A stretch of 64,000 bases of DNA, taken from Diphasiastrum complanatum. Its lineage: Eukaryota; Streptophyta; Lycopodiopsida; Lycopodiales; Lycopodiaceae. The number at the start of each line of letters is the position of its first letter. The stretch's first letter is position 1. The stretch is from NCBI GenBank assembly GCA_029204225.1, contig CM055098.1, positions 7,672,246 to 7,736,245 of the forward strand. The letters are read 5' to 3'. Position numbers and translations under genes: made by a program. The notes under the pieces are model-generated. The model saw only the letters and a program-made list of their open reading frames with translations. It was not told the origin of the DNA and did not search any database. Below, piece after piece: positions 11,401-25,259 of the stretch.

Positions 11401-14400
11401 CTGACTCACAAATGACATACTCTACAATGCACTAAGTAAGCATCTATGCAGGATTAAGAGTGACCATTGAACATTTCTTTCAACAATTATAATGTTGTCA
11501 ATGTACTGGGTAAGACCATCACATTTGACCTTGAAGAAATATTACGCTCCACTACTTAGTCACAAATTGTAAACAGATTGAGAGGATAAGACATCGCATC
11601 ACAAGATTGTATCAAGATCCTAAAGTGTTTAGACATAGGCGTCATATGACAAAACAACTCATCAGGGTAAATGTGAGATCTTACCACAAAGAACAATTCT
11701 AAGGAAGACTAAAATGGGAAAAGAAAAATAGAGTAGCAACAAAGGAAGGAATTGAAGCTTTCAGGAAACTGCAAAGTTATCGTAAGAAATATGATCTAAG
11801 TATGAGACAAGGCTAAATAGTAATGGAGACCCTCAGGATTTTAGTATGGAATATATATGAATATTAGTTTCTTCACAAAGATGGACTTGTTCGTCGCTCG
11901 AGAAATGGAAGCATGAAGCTACGAGCCTCCATATGTCAATGGCTTCATCAAGTACTCTACTTGGAGCAGGACTACATGGGAGGAAGAAGTTTTGCAGGTA
12001 TCGCAAATTATGCCAGCAAATAGCATGGTAAAATAATTACGAAAGTCTAAGGCCTCAATCGTGGCCCTAAGAGACTATGATCATCTAACTACTAAACTTG
12101 TCACCTCATCTCTTTCCTCACTACGACAATCACAAAGAGACATCACGGGAGGAGACCGACATGGATCAAGGCATATGGGGTGACAGCAACTGCCAGACAC
12201 AATAGAAAATGTCTACACAACATCTCGAGTGATGATCGTTTTCTGACTCACAAATGACATACTATATACAATGCACTAAATAGTCATCTATGCAGACCGT
12301 TGAACATTTCTTTCAACAATTATAATGTTATCAATGTACTGGTGGGTAAGACTAAACTAGATTTCGATATTGTGACTTTGGATTGTGTAGAGAACCTTTG
12401 TTGTTTATTACCAGTTTATTTGAGTCTGACTAGATAGGTCATCACCTTTGACCTTGGAGAAATATTACCCTCCACTACTTAGTCACAAATTGTAAACAGA
12501 TTGAGAGGATAAGACAACGCATCGTAAGATTGTATCAAGATCCTAAAGTGCTTAGACATAGGCATCATATGACAAAACAATCCATCAGGGTAAATGTGAG
12601 ATCATACCACAAAGAACAATTGTAAGGAAGACTAAAATGGGGAAAGAAAGATAGAGTAGCAACAAAGGAAGGGATTGAAGCTTTTCAGGATACGGCAAAG
12701 TTATCGTAAGGAATATGATCTAAGTATGAGACAAGGTTAATAGTAATGGAGAACCTCAGGATTTTAGTATGGAATATATATGAATATTAGTTTCTTCGCA
12801 AAGATGGACTTGTTCGTCGCTCAAGAGAAATGGAAGCATGGAGCTACAAGCCTCCATATGTCAATGGCTTCGTCAAGTACTCTACTTGGAACAGGACTAC
12901 ATAGGAGGAAGAAGTTTTGCAGGTCTCACAAATTATGCCAGCATATAGCATGGTAAGATGATTACTAAAGTCTACGGTCAAAGAGGATGCAAATAAAGAA
13001 TACATGTGGTCGCAACTCAATTTAAATGAGACAAGAATTTAATCTACTATTTTTCCACCCCAAAATCTCCCATTTACAAGTTAACACAATCCTTTCTTAT
13101 ACAAAAGGAAATTCAAATATTTGCAAACAAAAAAATGCTATCTTAGTTGGTGACTTCCATGTAGTAATTGGTTCCAATCAGGCTCATAGTTGCAGCGAAT
13201 CGTGGACAGAATCGTTAAAAAAAAAAAAACCAGAAACCCGAATTTCGGCCGCCTCCTCGCGCACAGAACCGCGCCAGCAGTGGAGGAGGCAAATTTTTTT
13301 TTTGAGAGCTGTGGGCGTCCAATCTTCGCAAGTGAATACTTGGCAGGCATCTACTCGACGATACGGAGTTGGTGTGCAGGGTGCCGGGTGGGTCTGAGCT
13401 TCGTGGAGAGCGAAACGACCAATTTTTGATATTTGGTAAGTGTAGGCTTGATTTTTTGCAATTGTTGACATTGAGCTGTAGGCAACCAAATCGAGCGTAG
13501 TTTGGCTCTAGACAACCTTTCTTCACGCCCACAGTGATTCCTACAGCATCAGTTTCAGCCGTTACAACACGTTTAGCGAGATTTGAACACCACATTCCAA
13601 ATGCTTGTGTATTTTGGCCATTTTCACAGAATGGCTTGTTGGAAACCGAGTGAGGTGATGTCTGAGCCTAGAATGCATTTCCACATGCTTGCACAGACTC
13701 CTATGACCTCCGTTCCGCCCGTCTACGTCCGTATCACAAATTTCAATTTTCATGCCCTGATTCCATACTTTTTAGGGTTTAGGCGTGGACCATCGTGAAA
13801 ACATCTGCTAGGGGCGCGGTTTAGGCCCACGCTACACTCCTTTATGCCTGCATGGACTCCGACGCTAACGTCAGTCGCCTGTTATCCCTCATACAAAAAT
13901 TATTCTATCCCACGCCCTAATCTCATGTTCTTCTTTGGCACTTGATATAATGTGTGAACTGGAATCATTCTGATGTATGCTCTGGTATTTTGAGCTCTAT
14001 TTGAGCTCGGTACTGTTGTTCAATGCAATGTATTTTTTTTCTACTGGACGTTTGCCTGATTATTTGTTGTTTGCAGGTTTAGGGTCGTGTTGATACGATG
14101 CCAGTGCGGGACCGAGGCCTTTGGGCCGAGGTTGAGCTTACCGACGGGGATGTGGGCACACACCATGGCTCAGGCACCCGCAGATGGAGATGCTTGCATT
14201 GCGGTGGTCACTTCACGGGATCACTCACCAGGGTTAGGGCTTACTTGCTGCGGGTCAGAGGGCCAGATGGGCGGACATTGGGCATATCTGATTGCCCCAG
14301 GATTTCTGATGAGGATCTGCAGAAGTTTTCTACCATGTACAGGCCCGGTACTGCATCACAGGGTTCTAGACAGGGACAGGCAGCAGGAGCAGCTACAAGC

Positions 14401-17400
14401 AGGCATGCAGGAGGGCTCACAGGCAGACAGGCAGGGCCTACCATGGATATTGGGCCCAGTACATCACGGGCAGGGCATGGTATAGCTGCAGGGCGTAGTA
14501 CATCATGGGTTGGGCATGGTACAGGTGCAGGGCCCAGTACATCACGGGCAGAACATGGTACAGCTGCAGGGCCCAATACAGCACGGGCAGAGCATGGTTC
14601 AGGTGCAGGGCCTAGCACAGCACCTTCAGTTCCATCCGCAGCAGCAGCAGGACCATCAGATGAGCATGTTGGTTCAGCAGCAGCGGGTGCTTCTCGACCC
14701 TCCTCCTCGGCAGCAGATGCACCACATGCTTCGGCAGATGTTGCCAGAGAGAGTGACACACCCACGGATCAGCCATCCGTTGGGCATGCTAGACCACGAG
14801 CACCATATACACAGCAGAGAGGGGTTAGGCCCAGGCAGCAGACCCTTGATCGATGCGGCTGGCAGAGAGAGCAGCAGGCCCGTTGCACTCGACTGTGTGG
14901 CCAGTTCTTTTACGAGTGCGGCATTGCCTTTGCTGTTGCTGACACTTGGGTGTTCAGGGAGTTCTGTGTACAGATGGCGGCAGTGGATGCTACATGGACA
15001 CCTCCCAGGCGAGAGGCACTACGAGGCAGATTGCTTCGTCAGGAGGAGGAGACCATCACGCGGGAATTGAGTTCCATTCGCTCGGCTTGGCAGCAGTAAG
15101 TAACTTGTCTTTGTAATCTCTTTGCATGTGTTTAGGATTTACTGGTGCCGCAATTTTTGCATGTAGCTAATGGGTGTTTTGCGGCAGGTATGGATGCACG
15201 ATATTGAGTGATGGATGGACCGACATTCGTCGGCGATCCGTCATCAATGTCTTGGTTTCTTGCCCGCTTGGCACAGTATTCCTACGTGGCGTGGATGCCA
15301 CTCGAGGTGGTGACGCCATCACAGCCGATTTCATATGGGAGGTCATTAGAGATGTTATTGTTGGCATCGGAGTTCAGCACGTGGTTCAGGTTGAAACCAA
15401 CAACGCCTCGAACTGCAAGCAGATGGGCGAGATTATGATGAGGGAGCACCCCAGCATTGTGTGGACACCCTGTGCTGCACATTGCATAGACTTGCTCATC
15501 CATGTGCGCTTCCATGGATCAGAGAGGTATAGTTTGTTCTATTTGCTATGCTTTCTTCCTTCGATGTTGCTAACCACATCTCAACTACTATCTAAACTTT
15601 TTTACTGGGTGTTTGTGTTGCAAATCACTTCTACGGCCATGCGCCTGGTCACTTTTGTCACCAGGACGAGGCGTGTGTTGGCCCTGTTCCGCACCTTCTC
15701 CACCCTAAACCTGAAGAAGCCCGCACCCACGCGCTTTGCGTTTTACTTCTTGGTGCTAGAGTGATTGGTGGTGGTGAAGGACACATTGCGGCGGATGGTT
15801 TCCAGCGTGGCCTTCCGGGACTTTACAGACCTCCCCCATTCGGCATTTTTCCAGTCCACTGTGTACGGCGACGAGTTCTGGAGAGCTGCTGAGGATATTA
15901 GTGGGATCCTACTACCCATTTACAGAGTGCTGCGTCTGGTAGACCGTGAGGGGTGCACCCTCGGTCTCATTTACGAGTTCATGGAGCGCATCGGCGAGGG
16001 GATTCTGTTGTGAGCCTTGGACGAGCACATGTATGACTCTTCAGTGTCTAGTTTGTTGTTTCTCACTCGAGTCTGATGCGTTTCTTTTATGCTACGGTTT
16101 AGTGATTGTTGTAATTTGTCTGCTGCAGGAGGCGCGAGATCTCACGCATCTGGGAGGCCAAATGGGACTATTTCCACCGACCCATCCACGCCGTAGCCCA
16201 CATGTTGCACCCCTTGTGGCGCTCTACACGAGAGAGGGACGATCCGGAGCTGAACCGGGGATGGGTGGAGTACACGGAGCGCGTATGGCCCGGACCAGGT
16301 ACGTGTGAGAAATCGTTTGGTAGCAATGTTACTGCAGTATTGTACTCATTGGTAGTGTCTGAATTCGAGGGGTCTTACATGTGCCATGTTTTTCCTTTTG
16401 CCAACAGGTCCAATGCTGGCCAACATTGCAAGACAGCTGCTCGCATTTGAGCGCTTCCAGTTTCCTTTCGATGGAGAGCAAAGTCGGCGGAGGGAGGATC
16501 AGCTAAGGCCCGTTACATGGTGGTGCATCCACGGGCGCAGCACAGGTGACCTGAGGCGATTGGCTGAGAGAGTCCTTGCACAGGACTGTTCTGCAAGAGC
16601 TCGTAAGCGGAATTGGAGCACCTGGGCCTTGTATCACACGCAGAAGAGGAACAGGTTGTCCATCGAGCAGTGTAGGCGGTTGGTGTTTGTGAACACCAAC
16701 GGCCGTATGCTGAGGCGCACACGAGGAGAGGGTCAGATGCTCGAGGTGAGTCACATCATCACCCCTTTTTTCTTGGTATGCTTTGATGAATTGATTTGCT
16801 TTCAAAATAAGCAGTGAGTTGCACAATACCTGCCTGACAACAATGTATTGTTTTTGGTTGCAGGTGGACCCTGACACTTGCTTGGTGGATTCGATAGCTG
16901 CTGCTCCTCGGGCACCACCCACACAGGAGGAGATAGATGATGAGATCCATACAGAGCTCTACAGACAGGCACAGGCTGATGCACGGGCTTTACGGCGGCA
17001 GAGGAGGACAGAGAGGCAGAGGGAGAGGGCTGAGGAGGGAGATGACGAGGTCTCAGAGGGTGGAGAGATGCTCGGGGCAGACTATGTGGAGGAGGAGGAG
17101 TGGGTTGAGGGAGATACAGAGGAGGACGAGGAGATGTGGGCGGAGGCACAGGGGGATGACCTAGCTGACCTACTGGTGGACCCTGATGCAGAGACAAAGG
17201 AGGAGCCAGCCATTCCTGCACGTAGGCCTAGGGGGAGACCTAGAGGTTCTAGGAGGGGGGGGCTGAGTACTCTTTTTGTAGACCAGAGTGGAGCATCACA
17301 CGCAGTCGTCGGCCAGGCATCATCACAGTGGGTAGGGCCATCCCAGGGCGTAGGGTCACAGCCACCTGACACACAGGCACGACGGAGTAGACACAGGGCT

Positions 17401-17809
17401 GGGGGTAGCCAGATGGGGGCCAAAGGAGGGGAGAGAGGCAGAGGCAGAGGCAGAGGTAGAGGCAGGGAGAGGGGGGTGGTCCAGAGCCAAGGCACGCAGT
17501 AGGGATCCAGAGCACGCAGCAGAGCCAGGGCCACACCACGGCATATAGCTCCCTCCAGTTCCGATTCATCTGCGGACCCATGGGACCTGCAGTCCACAGA
17601 TTCGGATGATTTATCCTACCATGACTCTGACGAGCCTTAGTTATATAGTTTTCATTACGTTCATGGAACATCATTGTACCCCTTTTTGGTGCCATGTGGC
17701 CCGATATTATATATTATGATGATCCTATTCACAGCATTGTCGTGATTCAGTATTGTTCTTTGTGGTTTTAGTTCAGTAACTTCGGTTTTATGGTTTATGA
17801 TTTATGGTT

Positions 17810-17846
<37 letters not shown>

Positions 17847-20800
17847 GGTTGTTTTGTCAAAAATTGTTTCATTTAAGGCTAAAGTTCAGAATGATTCAGC
17901 TAGGTTTTTGTTCAGCATGGTTTTAGTTCTGTTTGTTGTGAATCGTGATCACAGAGAGATAGAGAGAGGGAGAATCAGAGAAAGGGAGATTCCTGCTATG
18001 TTCACTGGGAATGCCCCAATGTGTTCTCTTTTTTTTTATATGGGATGCAGTTTTAGCGTAAAGGGACCATCATGCACCTGAAACAGTCGGCAAACTACAC
18101 AATCATATTCCCCTCGATCAGAGCTTTCATCTGATACCCATATTGCACAAAAAACTCTCAAAAAAAAAAAAAAAATCGATTCTACACGATTCTGGGAAAA
18201 TCCCGAATCGCGAATCGGGATCGCAATTCTGATCACGATTCTGAATCGCGATTCGCGAATCGCGCTGCAACTATGATCAGGCTCCCCAATAATACAAGGC
18301 AACAATCCAATACAAACCTTGATGAAAATGAGGAAGAGACTAAACTATGGGCAATGAATTCAGAGAATCGTGTAGAAATCATAGCTGGAGGTAGAAACTT
18401 GCTCCACTATGCAGTGGTTTCGAGCTTCAAATTTGTTATGGAGAAAGTGAGTTTGAAAGAAGAGGTGGATTTGCGTGCGAACTAAACCAGAGCAGTTTGG
18501 AGGATATCATTCAACCCAAACTAGGCCACTTGATTAAACAATTCAACATAGAAAGAAAAATTTCTAATGCCTTTGTTCATCTCCTTGTTGAAATGTGTAA
18601 AAAGAAAAATAAAGGAACAGTCAATAGGAAAATAATAAAACTGGACCACAGGAAATCCAAAATTTATATTGAGAAGTTTGATTTGGTCGTCGAAGTTATG
18701 AACTATCACAGATTTTATGCTTCAATGAAGCATAAAGATCAAATATGAGGCAACAAAGACTAATCCCTACAAGAATAGCATAGATGCATCACAATGATCA
18801 TGAACATCGCTCTACAAGCTATGGATAGCTTAGGACTAAGAAAGTAACCAATATCATAAGCTACCTGATGAGCAAATGACAGCCCTATATGTACTATCTA
18901 GAGGCCCTTAGTGGAACCTTCTAGAGATTAGCCCAACTTAGGGTACTTGGGACCCCCATAAGGACATGCCCTTAATGGTGATGGCCCAGTACCTAAGGGT
19001 TTACTAGTTAGAGGCTAGTCCCAGTATATAACTGTCAATGACACAAATTGGTTGAAATTGTGCAACAATACAAGCAGAAAAATTACCTACATTTTACTAG
19101 ACCTGCCTCCCATGTTTTAAAATTTGTAAAGGTAGAAGAAAGGGCTTACCTTGCCTTTTTGCTATGATGAGTGCAAACAAGCAAGAAAAGAGTAATACAT
19201 TGCAAGTGTCAAAAATCAAGTTGAAGGGGAAAAGGAATATCAAGAAACAAGATCAAAAATCATTTGTTGATAGTTTTGCCTAATCCAGCTTATAATGATC
19301 TGATTGTTAACCAGTCCCTAAAGGTCGTTCCCAGTCTGTTGTTGATGACTATTCGATGTCATGTGTTGCTATTTTGCTGTTTTGGAGCATGATCCTCCTA
19401 CAAAGTGCACCCTCCTGTTTTTCTAATGACCTCGGACTGGCCATCAACAAAAGAATGATAAGCAATGCCCATAAGTAATTGAACATCCAAGATAAGCATC
19501 AACTCTGTGCAAAAGCCTAACATGAACTTGGAATCTCGATTTGGGAAGTCCGTGCAAGTGAAAGATCTTTGATACAAATAAGCGACCACATTGCTCTACA
19601 ATATTAGTACTTTGTATAGGAATAAATCGAGCCTATTTTGAAACCCTGTCAACCACCAAAAACCAAGAGTCGTGAACACATTGGGTGAGGAAGGCCAAGG
19701 ATGAAATCCATAGAGATATTAGTCCACTGATAGAAAGAAATAGGCCAATGCTGCAAAAGACCAAGAGCCTTCCCTCGAAAACACTCAATACGTGCATGGC
19801 AAGCACAATCACAGATAAGAGTAGAAAGCTCAGGATAGCCAGCCGATAAAATTGATCTTTAAGGCGAGCAAAAAATTTCTAAAAAAATTAGCCCCCAACA
19901 ATTGATCAGTGCCAAGAATTAGATCATACCACTCAATAGGGATACTGTGAATATCAGCCTGGCCAATTTTCCAATCCGGTGCTGAACACCCCGAAGAGCC
20001 TGAGTGCTCGAATATGTATAGAACTGGCCACCTCAACTCACAATGGCTATGGAGCAGCTAGAGGGGTAGCCTAGATTGGGATAAAATGTGACTACTCAAT
20101 GTGTGTTGCCAATATCAACCAAGGGTATAAACTCACACGTAGAAATGCACACACAAAGCTAGATACGACAAGGACCAGACATACTAGCCCAACTAAGCAA
20201 GCTAGGCGTGGTGACACTCAGTAGGATCCAAAAGAGGAGCAAACTCAAAGGGTTCATCAAAGAGTTGGATATAAATGTCAAAGTTATCAATGTACTCACC
20301 GTCGTAAATGTGTACAACGTCAATGGAATTGGGAGGTTGTAAACAGTAACAAACTATATGATCACAGCTCTTACTTTATAATGCAAACTCTTCACTCGAA
20401 TCTCAACGGACTCACTAGGAGAGTAGCAACACGTATAGGCAGGTCAGGATGGAGGAAAAAATATGGGAACTACAAAGGGTAAGGAAGCAACAATAGTAGG
20501 ACTAGCAACATGAGTTACAAAACAGGGAGGACGTGCAACACGAGAAACAAAAGCCGTTGATTGAAGCTCCCAATACTTGGAACTACAAGGTCGCGATAAG
20601 AGATATAGCAAGCAATAAAGAGATAGGCTCAAAACAAGAAACATCACACCTAAGCGCTCCATGTAGGCTTGCAATGTGGCATGAAACAAGCTCCTCCTCC
20701 TAAAAATTAGTAAACAGGTAGGACAACTCTATAGAATAATTTCTGTAAGACCCCAAATCACCAACTTGCAAACCATCCAATGAGAATTAATCATAGCCAG

Positions 20801-23800
20801 GCAAAAATGTGACTAAAAGTCGAGCCATATCATCATCTGGCTCCGAACCTGCCACAAGTGACAACACATCCATCTGAATATAAAGAGGCCAACTGAAGAA
20901 CTAGAGGTGGAATTGAAGCTATAGGTGGAGTTCAATAAGGTGTACCTAAAACATGTGGAGGTGCAACGAGGCCCACCACCCACTATGGCAAAGAACTGCT
21001 TAAGCTCGGTTGTGAGCATGAACGCATCATTTTTAATAAGTTGCAACAATGCCCACCTTAAATCATTGCACTTGCTTCTTCAAAAAAAGTAATAGCATAG
21101 TTCGTTAAGTAACTGCCTCACTCAATCTACTTCAATTGATTAAACACAAACTTTCTAAAAGGAATTGAAATTAAATGGACTTCTGGAATTAGATGTGGTA
21201 ACTAGGCATAGTATAGTTCACGTGGTTCCATCAAAGGTTCATGTTCCTGTAGTGGTTCAAGGTTGGTATACATGTTAGTGAGTTGTCAATTTTACAACAC
21301 CTCTTCCTTTATGCTACTTCTAGTCTGAGCACTATTCTTGCATATGACATGGCATATTGCATTGGCTTATATGGTCCTCTTCCTGCTACTATAACTTTTA
21401 TATTTGTGGAGCTAGTTTTAGTTGGTTCTATATGAAGTTCCTAGATTATATTTGTTGCATGGGTACTTGCTTTAGTTCATATTGATGCTGCCAACGGCAT
21501 ATCCATGATAATCCAGCTTTAACTACTGTTCTCTACAATTTTTGGTTGGTTCAGACAGCTTGGGGTGCAATCATTCTAGTTCCTGACGGTGTTCTGCACC
21601 CATTGTCACTAGTCACTGCGTATAGCTTGAGCTCCATTGCTTTCTACTCATGCCTCGGAGGTTTTAAAACATATGGCAATATTGGTCCATTCACTGGCTA
21701 TGGTATATTCCTTGGCCCATGGGTGCATCGACATGGTCCTTTCTCAACAACAATATCTTTGATGATGCCGCAATTGAATTGCAAAGTTGGTATCCTTATG
21801 TTGCTTGTCAACATGCATGGTCCCTTCACACGATTTGGGATCATTGTACTACGTTGGTGAGGCAGAGCCGCTATCCTTACATTTATGTTGATGTCTTTAT
21901 GTGGTTTTCTTGGGCCGTCAAACTACCTCGGTATGTGCCAGATGTTCACAACCATGCATAGCCCATGCCGAATGCTATGGCCTCCCCTTTGTTAGTGCCC
22001 AAACTAAGCGTTAAGTCACATGCACAAACATTAGTTTATATTAGCTTTCATACACTTGCAGAAAAACCAACATACCAAGTTACTATCACCTCAAAGTCAA
22101 TGGAATGAAGTCAAAAGTCCCTACTTCCTCATAGAATAACAAGGAATACTGCATCATAAGTCCATCAAATATATAGCTCTGACATAGCCATACCATTGCA
22201 AGTTTGTTGAAAACATCTAGTTCTCCCTTCTCATCCTCAAGCTTATTCGAGAAGCTAATGAAAATGAAAAACTATAAAAAATACAAGCCAAAGACATTAA
22301 TGAACTTTTTCAAGCTGAGCTCCTCATTCATGCATCAAATGTACTTTCAATAATTGATACGAGCCTTTTTACTATCAGCCTGGACCTCCTACTACACTCC
22401 TTAGTGCACCGCCCATTCAAAAATCTGGGAAATCCATAAAGTTTAAACTTTAAAGACTCCTAGAGTTATGATTTATTCACATCCTTGCGAAGCTATATGA
22501 GGCAGTTTTTGAGATATAATGCAAAAAGGCAACAGAGACACAACACTTTCGGGAACTTGGAATTCTAGTCACACTATGTTATCCCATCACATATTTACAT
22601 TGAAAGCCATCATTGACAAATATGCACACAAAACCAAGGTTGCAACCCACATTCTGGAACACGATCCGCAACGCGATCCGGGATTTCCCATTAGGGTTTC
22701 CTGGAACGCAATTTTTTTTTTGTATAGTTGCCAATATGGGTATCATGTGAAAGGATATCAAAAAAGCAATTGTTATGCAGATCTGTTGCTTGGTTTCAGA
22801 TGGCTGCAGGCTACATTGATTAGAAATCTGGACATCAGTAGATGGTTTAAGAAAACTGGCTGCATTTTCATATGGTTTCAGAAATTTGGACATCAGTAGA
22901 TGGTTTCAGCTATTCCAAAAGAAGTAAACAATTCCCGCCAGTCTAAGGAAGGCTCCTTCTAACTCTTTCTATCATTTTCTAACAGAAAACGGAATCAGTA
23001 GATCTGCAAACCATTGGCATCAGAACACCATTCAAAACTGATTTCTGACAATAGATTGCATGTCCACCATTCAATTACGGTTTAGGTAGTATTAAACTCA
23101 AGAAAAAAAAAAATTGACCATTACTCCTTTTTCCACAAAAAAAAAAAAAAAAAAAGAAAAAATTTGCGATCCGGGTCGCGGATCGCTGACGTTCCGGATC
23201 GCACGATTTAAAACGTTTTTGCAGCGGATCGCGATCCGCTGCAACTCAGCACAAAACATCTTGAAAAAAAAATTTGTAGATGAATAAAAGCTATTAGCTA
23301 CATGTGGAATAGAACATTTTTCTTATTCTCTCTCAACAAAAAACCAATTGCATGAAAAGATCGTTAAAAACCTGAAAAGCATTTACATTTTGTCCACATA
23401 ACAAGGACTCCCTTCATCTTGTCTTTTCTTGTTCCACGCACGACACTCCTGCTCTTCTACATCACAAAACAACTGCCAAAAATGATAATGAGTCTCATTT
23501 CAAATCTTACTAATGGATTCAATGACAGACACCATACTCTTGATTACTTTTGAAATATGGTGGACAGCTACTATTAGCATATAAAAAACATTCCAAACCA
23601 ACAACTTTTAAAAAAGGATAAATTCAAAGGTTTACAACCTCCGACGACCAAAAGATGGTTTTGGTGCAATTATGGCCATGCAAAACAAACATCACAATTT
23701 TATATGCAAAATACTCCAACAAAACCATTTGTACTCATTTAAATCGTGAAATACATAGACATTGATTTCTCATAACATCAAGCTTGAATTAGGTGAATCT

Positions 23801-25194
23801 GATATAGCGGACGTAGCAACTTCATTCAAGTGACCACCCTCTGTAGAAAAGTTTTCCATGACAAAACTTGAACAATGGACAGAAGACTAACTTACTAGCC
23901 ACACAGGCTACAACTATCAAATAAATCGTCAAGTTAAAATTGGTCTCCTGAGGAGCTTGTGATTAAACTAAAACCTAAAACATACAATGTTGTAGTAGTC
24001 CTTATCCCAGGACACCAATGAATTTAAAATTTCCTTCACGTCATTTTATGATATCTCTAAACAATTGACAAGCAGTTAATATATTGAGACCCGAAAATGT
24101 GTTCCATGCCAACGTGCCAACTATAAGATCCCAGCTTCCAAGTGCAAGCATAAAGGAGATCTGTAGTGCATGTGCATTGGATTGTTAATGTTTTAAGGAT
24201 CATGGTCATATAATAGCTTGCTTCTAGCCAATCCAATCAAAAACAATGATTCGGACATTAAAAAATGTCAAGTTAACCTAGCATTGCATCACCAAAAATT
24301 CAATGAAGCAATTAAGTAAAAAAATTAAAATGGTTATGGCATCCATTAGAATGAAGAGGGATGCATAGTAATTCAAATCCTAAATTTAGATTGCATGTGT
24401 AATGTACAAAGGACTCTTTTAGCAAAATAAAATGATATACTTCATGAAATTTGTACATCTTCTATGCACCAAGTTATAACCCCATAATTGGTACATTGGT
24501 TAAGACTTCCTTTCTAGCACTTGAGGTTAAAAGTTTGACTCCAATTGGCCACACAAACGAGGACATATAAGAGAAAAAAAATTATGGAAAGTTAACATGA
24601 TTTGGAGACTTACAAAAGAATCAAGATAAATATAGCCTAGCCCACGGGCCACAGAGTACTTCTGGATATAATTATTATCATCTAGAAGAAAATGACGAAT
24701 AATTATTGTGATTCTTCAATGGATGAGATAAACAACAAATAAGAAAAGTAAAACTTACCACACAATAGCGAACGCCAGTAGCACGAGCTAAACACCAAAG
24801 CTCATACCTATATCCCTGCAAACCATAAAGCCAAAGGAATGGTTAGGTTACCACGCTCTCTTTCTATCATAGTTCAAGTACACCTGTATCCTTCTACATG
24901 CATTTAAAAGCTTATTCCAGTTCGTAAAAATTACCAACTTATTTGCAAATAATTTTGGCCTTGAAACATACAAAGACATTTAACAAACGATGGAGAACTC
25001 TAGAAATGTTCACTAGTGTAGCGCCCAAAACAAAAGTACTTCACATACCTTTATGTTATTAAGGGAATCAACAATAACAAACTTGTCTTTAGATATCAGT
25101 CGATCAACTGTTGATCTTAATGAACCACGAACATTCTTCTCAGTAGGCATGTCTGTCAAAGAACAATAACCAATAGAAGATGAGCTAGATATGA

Positions 25195-25259
<65 letters not shown>

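Larger units (their letters stand above)
13185..18275 (+). mobile_element. hAT DNA transposon, 5091 bp, with TIRs and 8-bp TSD
   Basis: The element begins CATAGTTGCAGCG and ends with its exact inverse, CGCTGCAACTATG. It is flanked by the perfect 8-bp duplication ATCAGGCT, the hAT hallmark. Both ends carry subterminal GAATCG/CGATTC motifs, dense at 18174-18270. The interior encodes a multi-exon BED/DUF659/hATC-type transposase on the plus strand. It sits in KTI12 intron 4, antisense to the gene, inside an older LINE remnant. The transposase has stops and altered catalytic positions, so the copy is probably not self-mobile. Confidence 0.95.

Noticed and set aside
14241-14765. 174-codon minus-strand and 186-codon plus-strand ORFs over the hAT exon
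   Set aside because: Shadows of the GC-rich repetitive transposase exon in other frames.
16802-17695. Several long minus-strand Pro/Leu-rich ORFs
   Set aside because: Antisense of the acidic, RG-rich transposase tail; low-complexity composition explains the open frames.
22519-22899. ORFs within the small hAT copies (also 31796-32035)
   Set aside because: Chance frames in non-coding repeats; they exist in both copies only because the repeats are similar.
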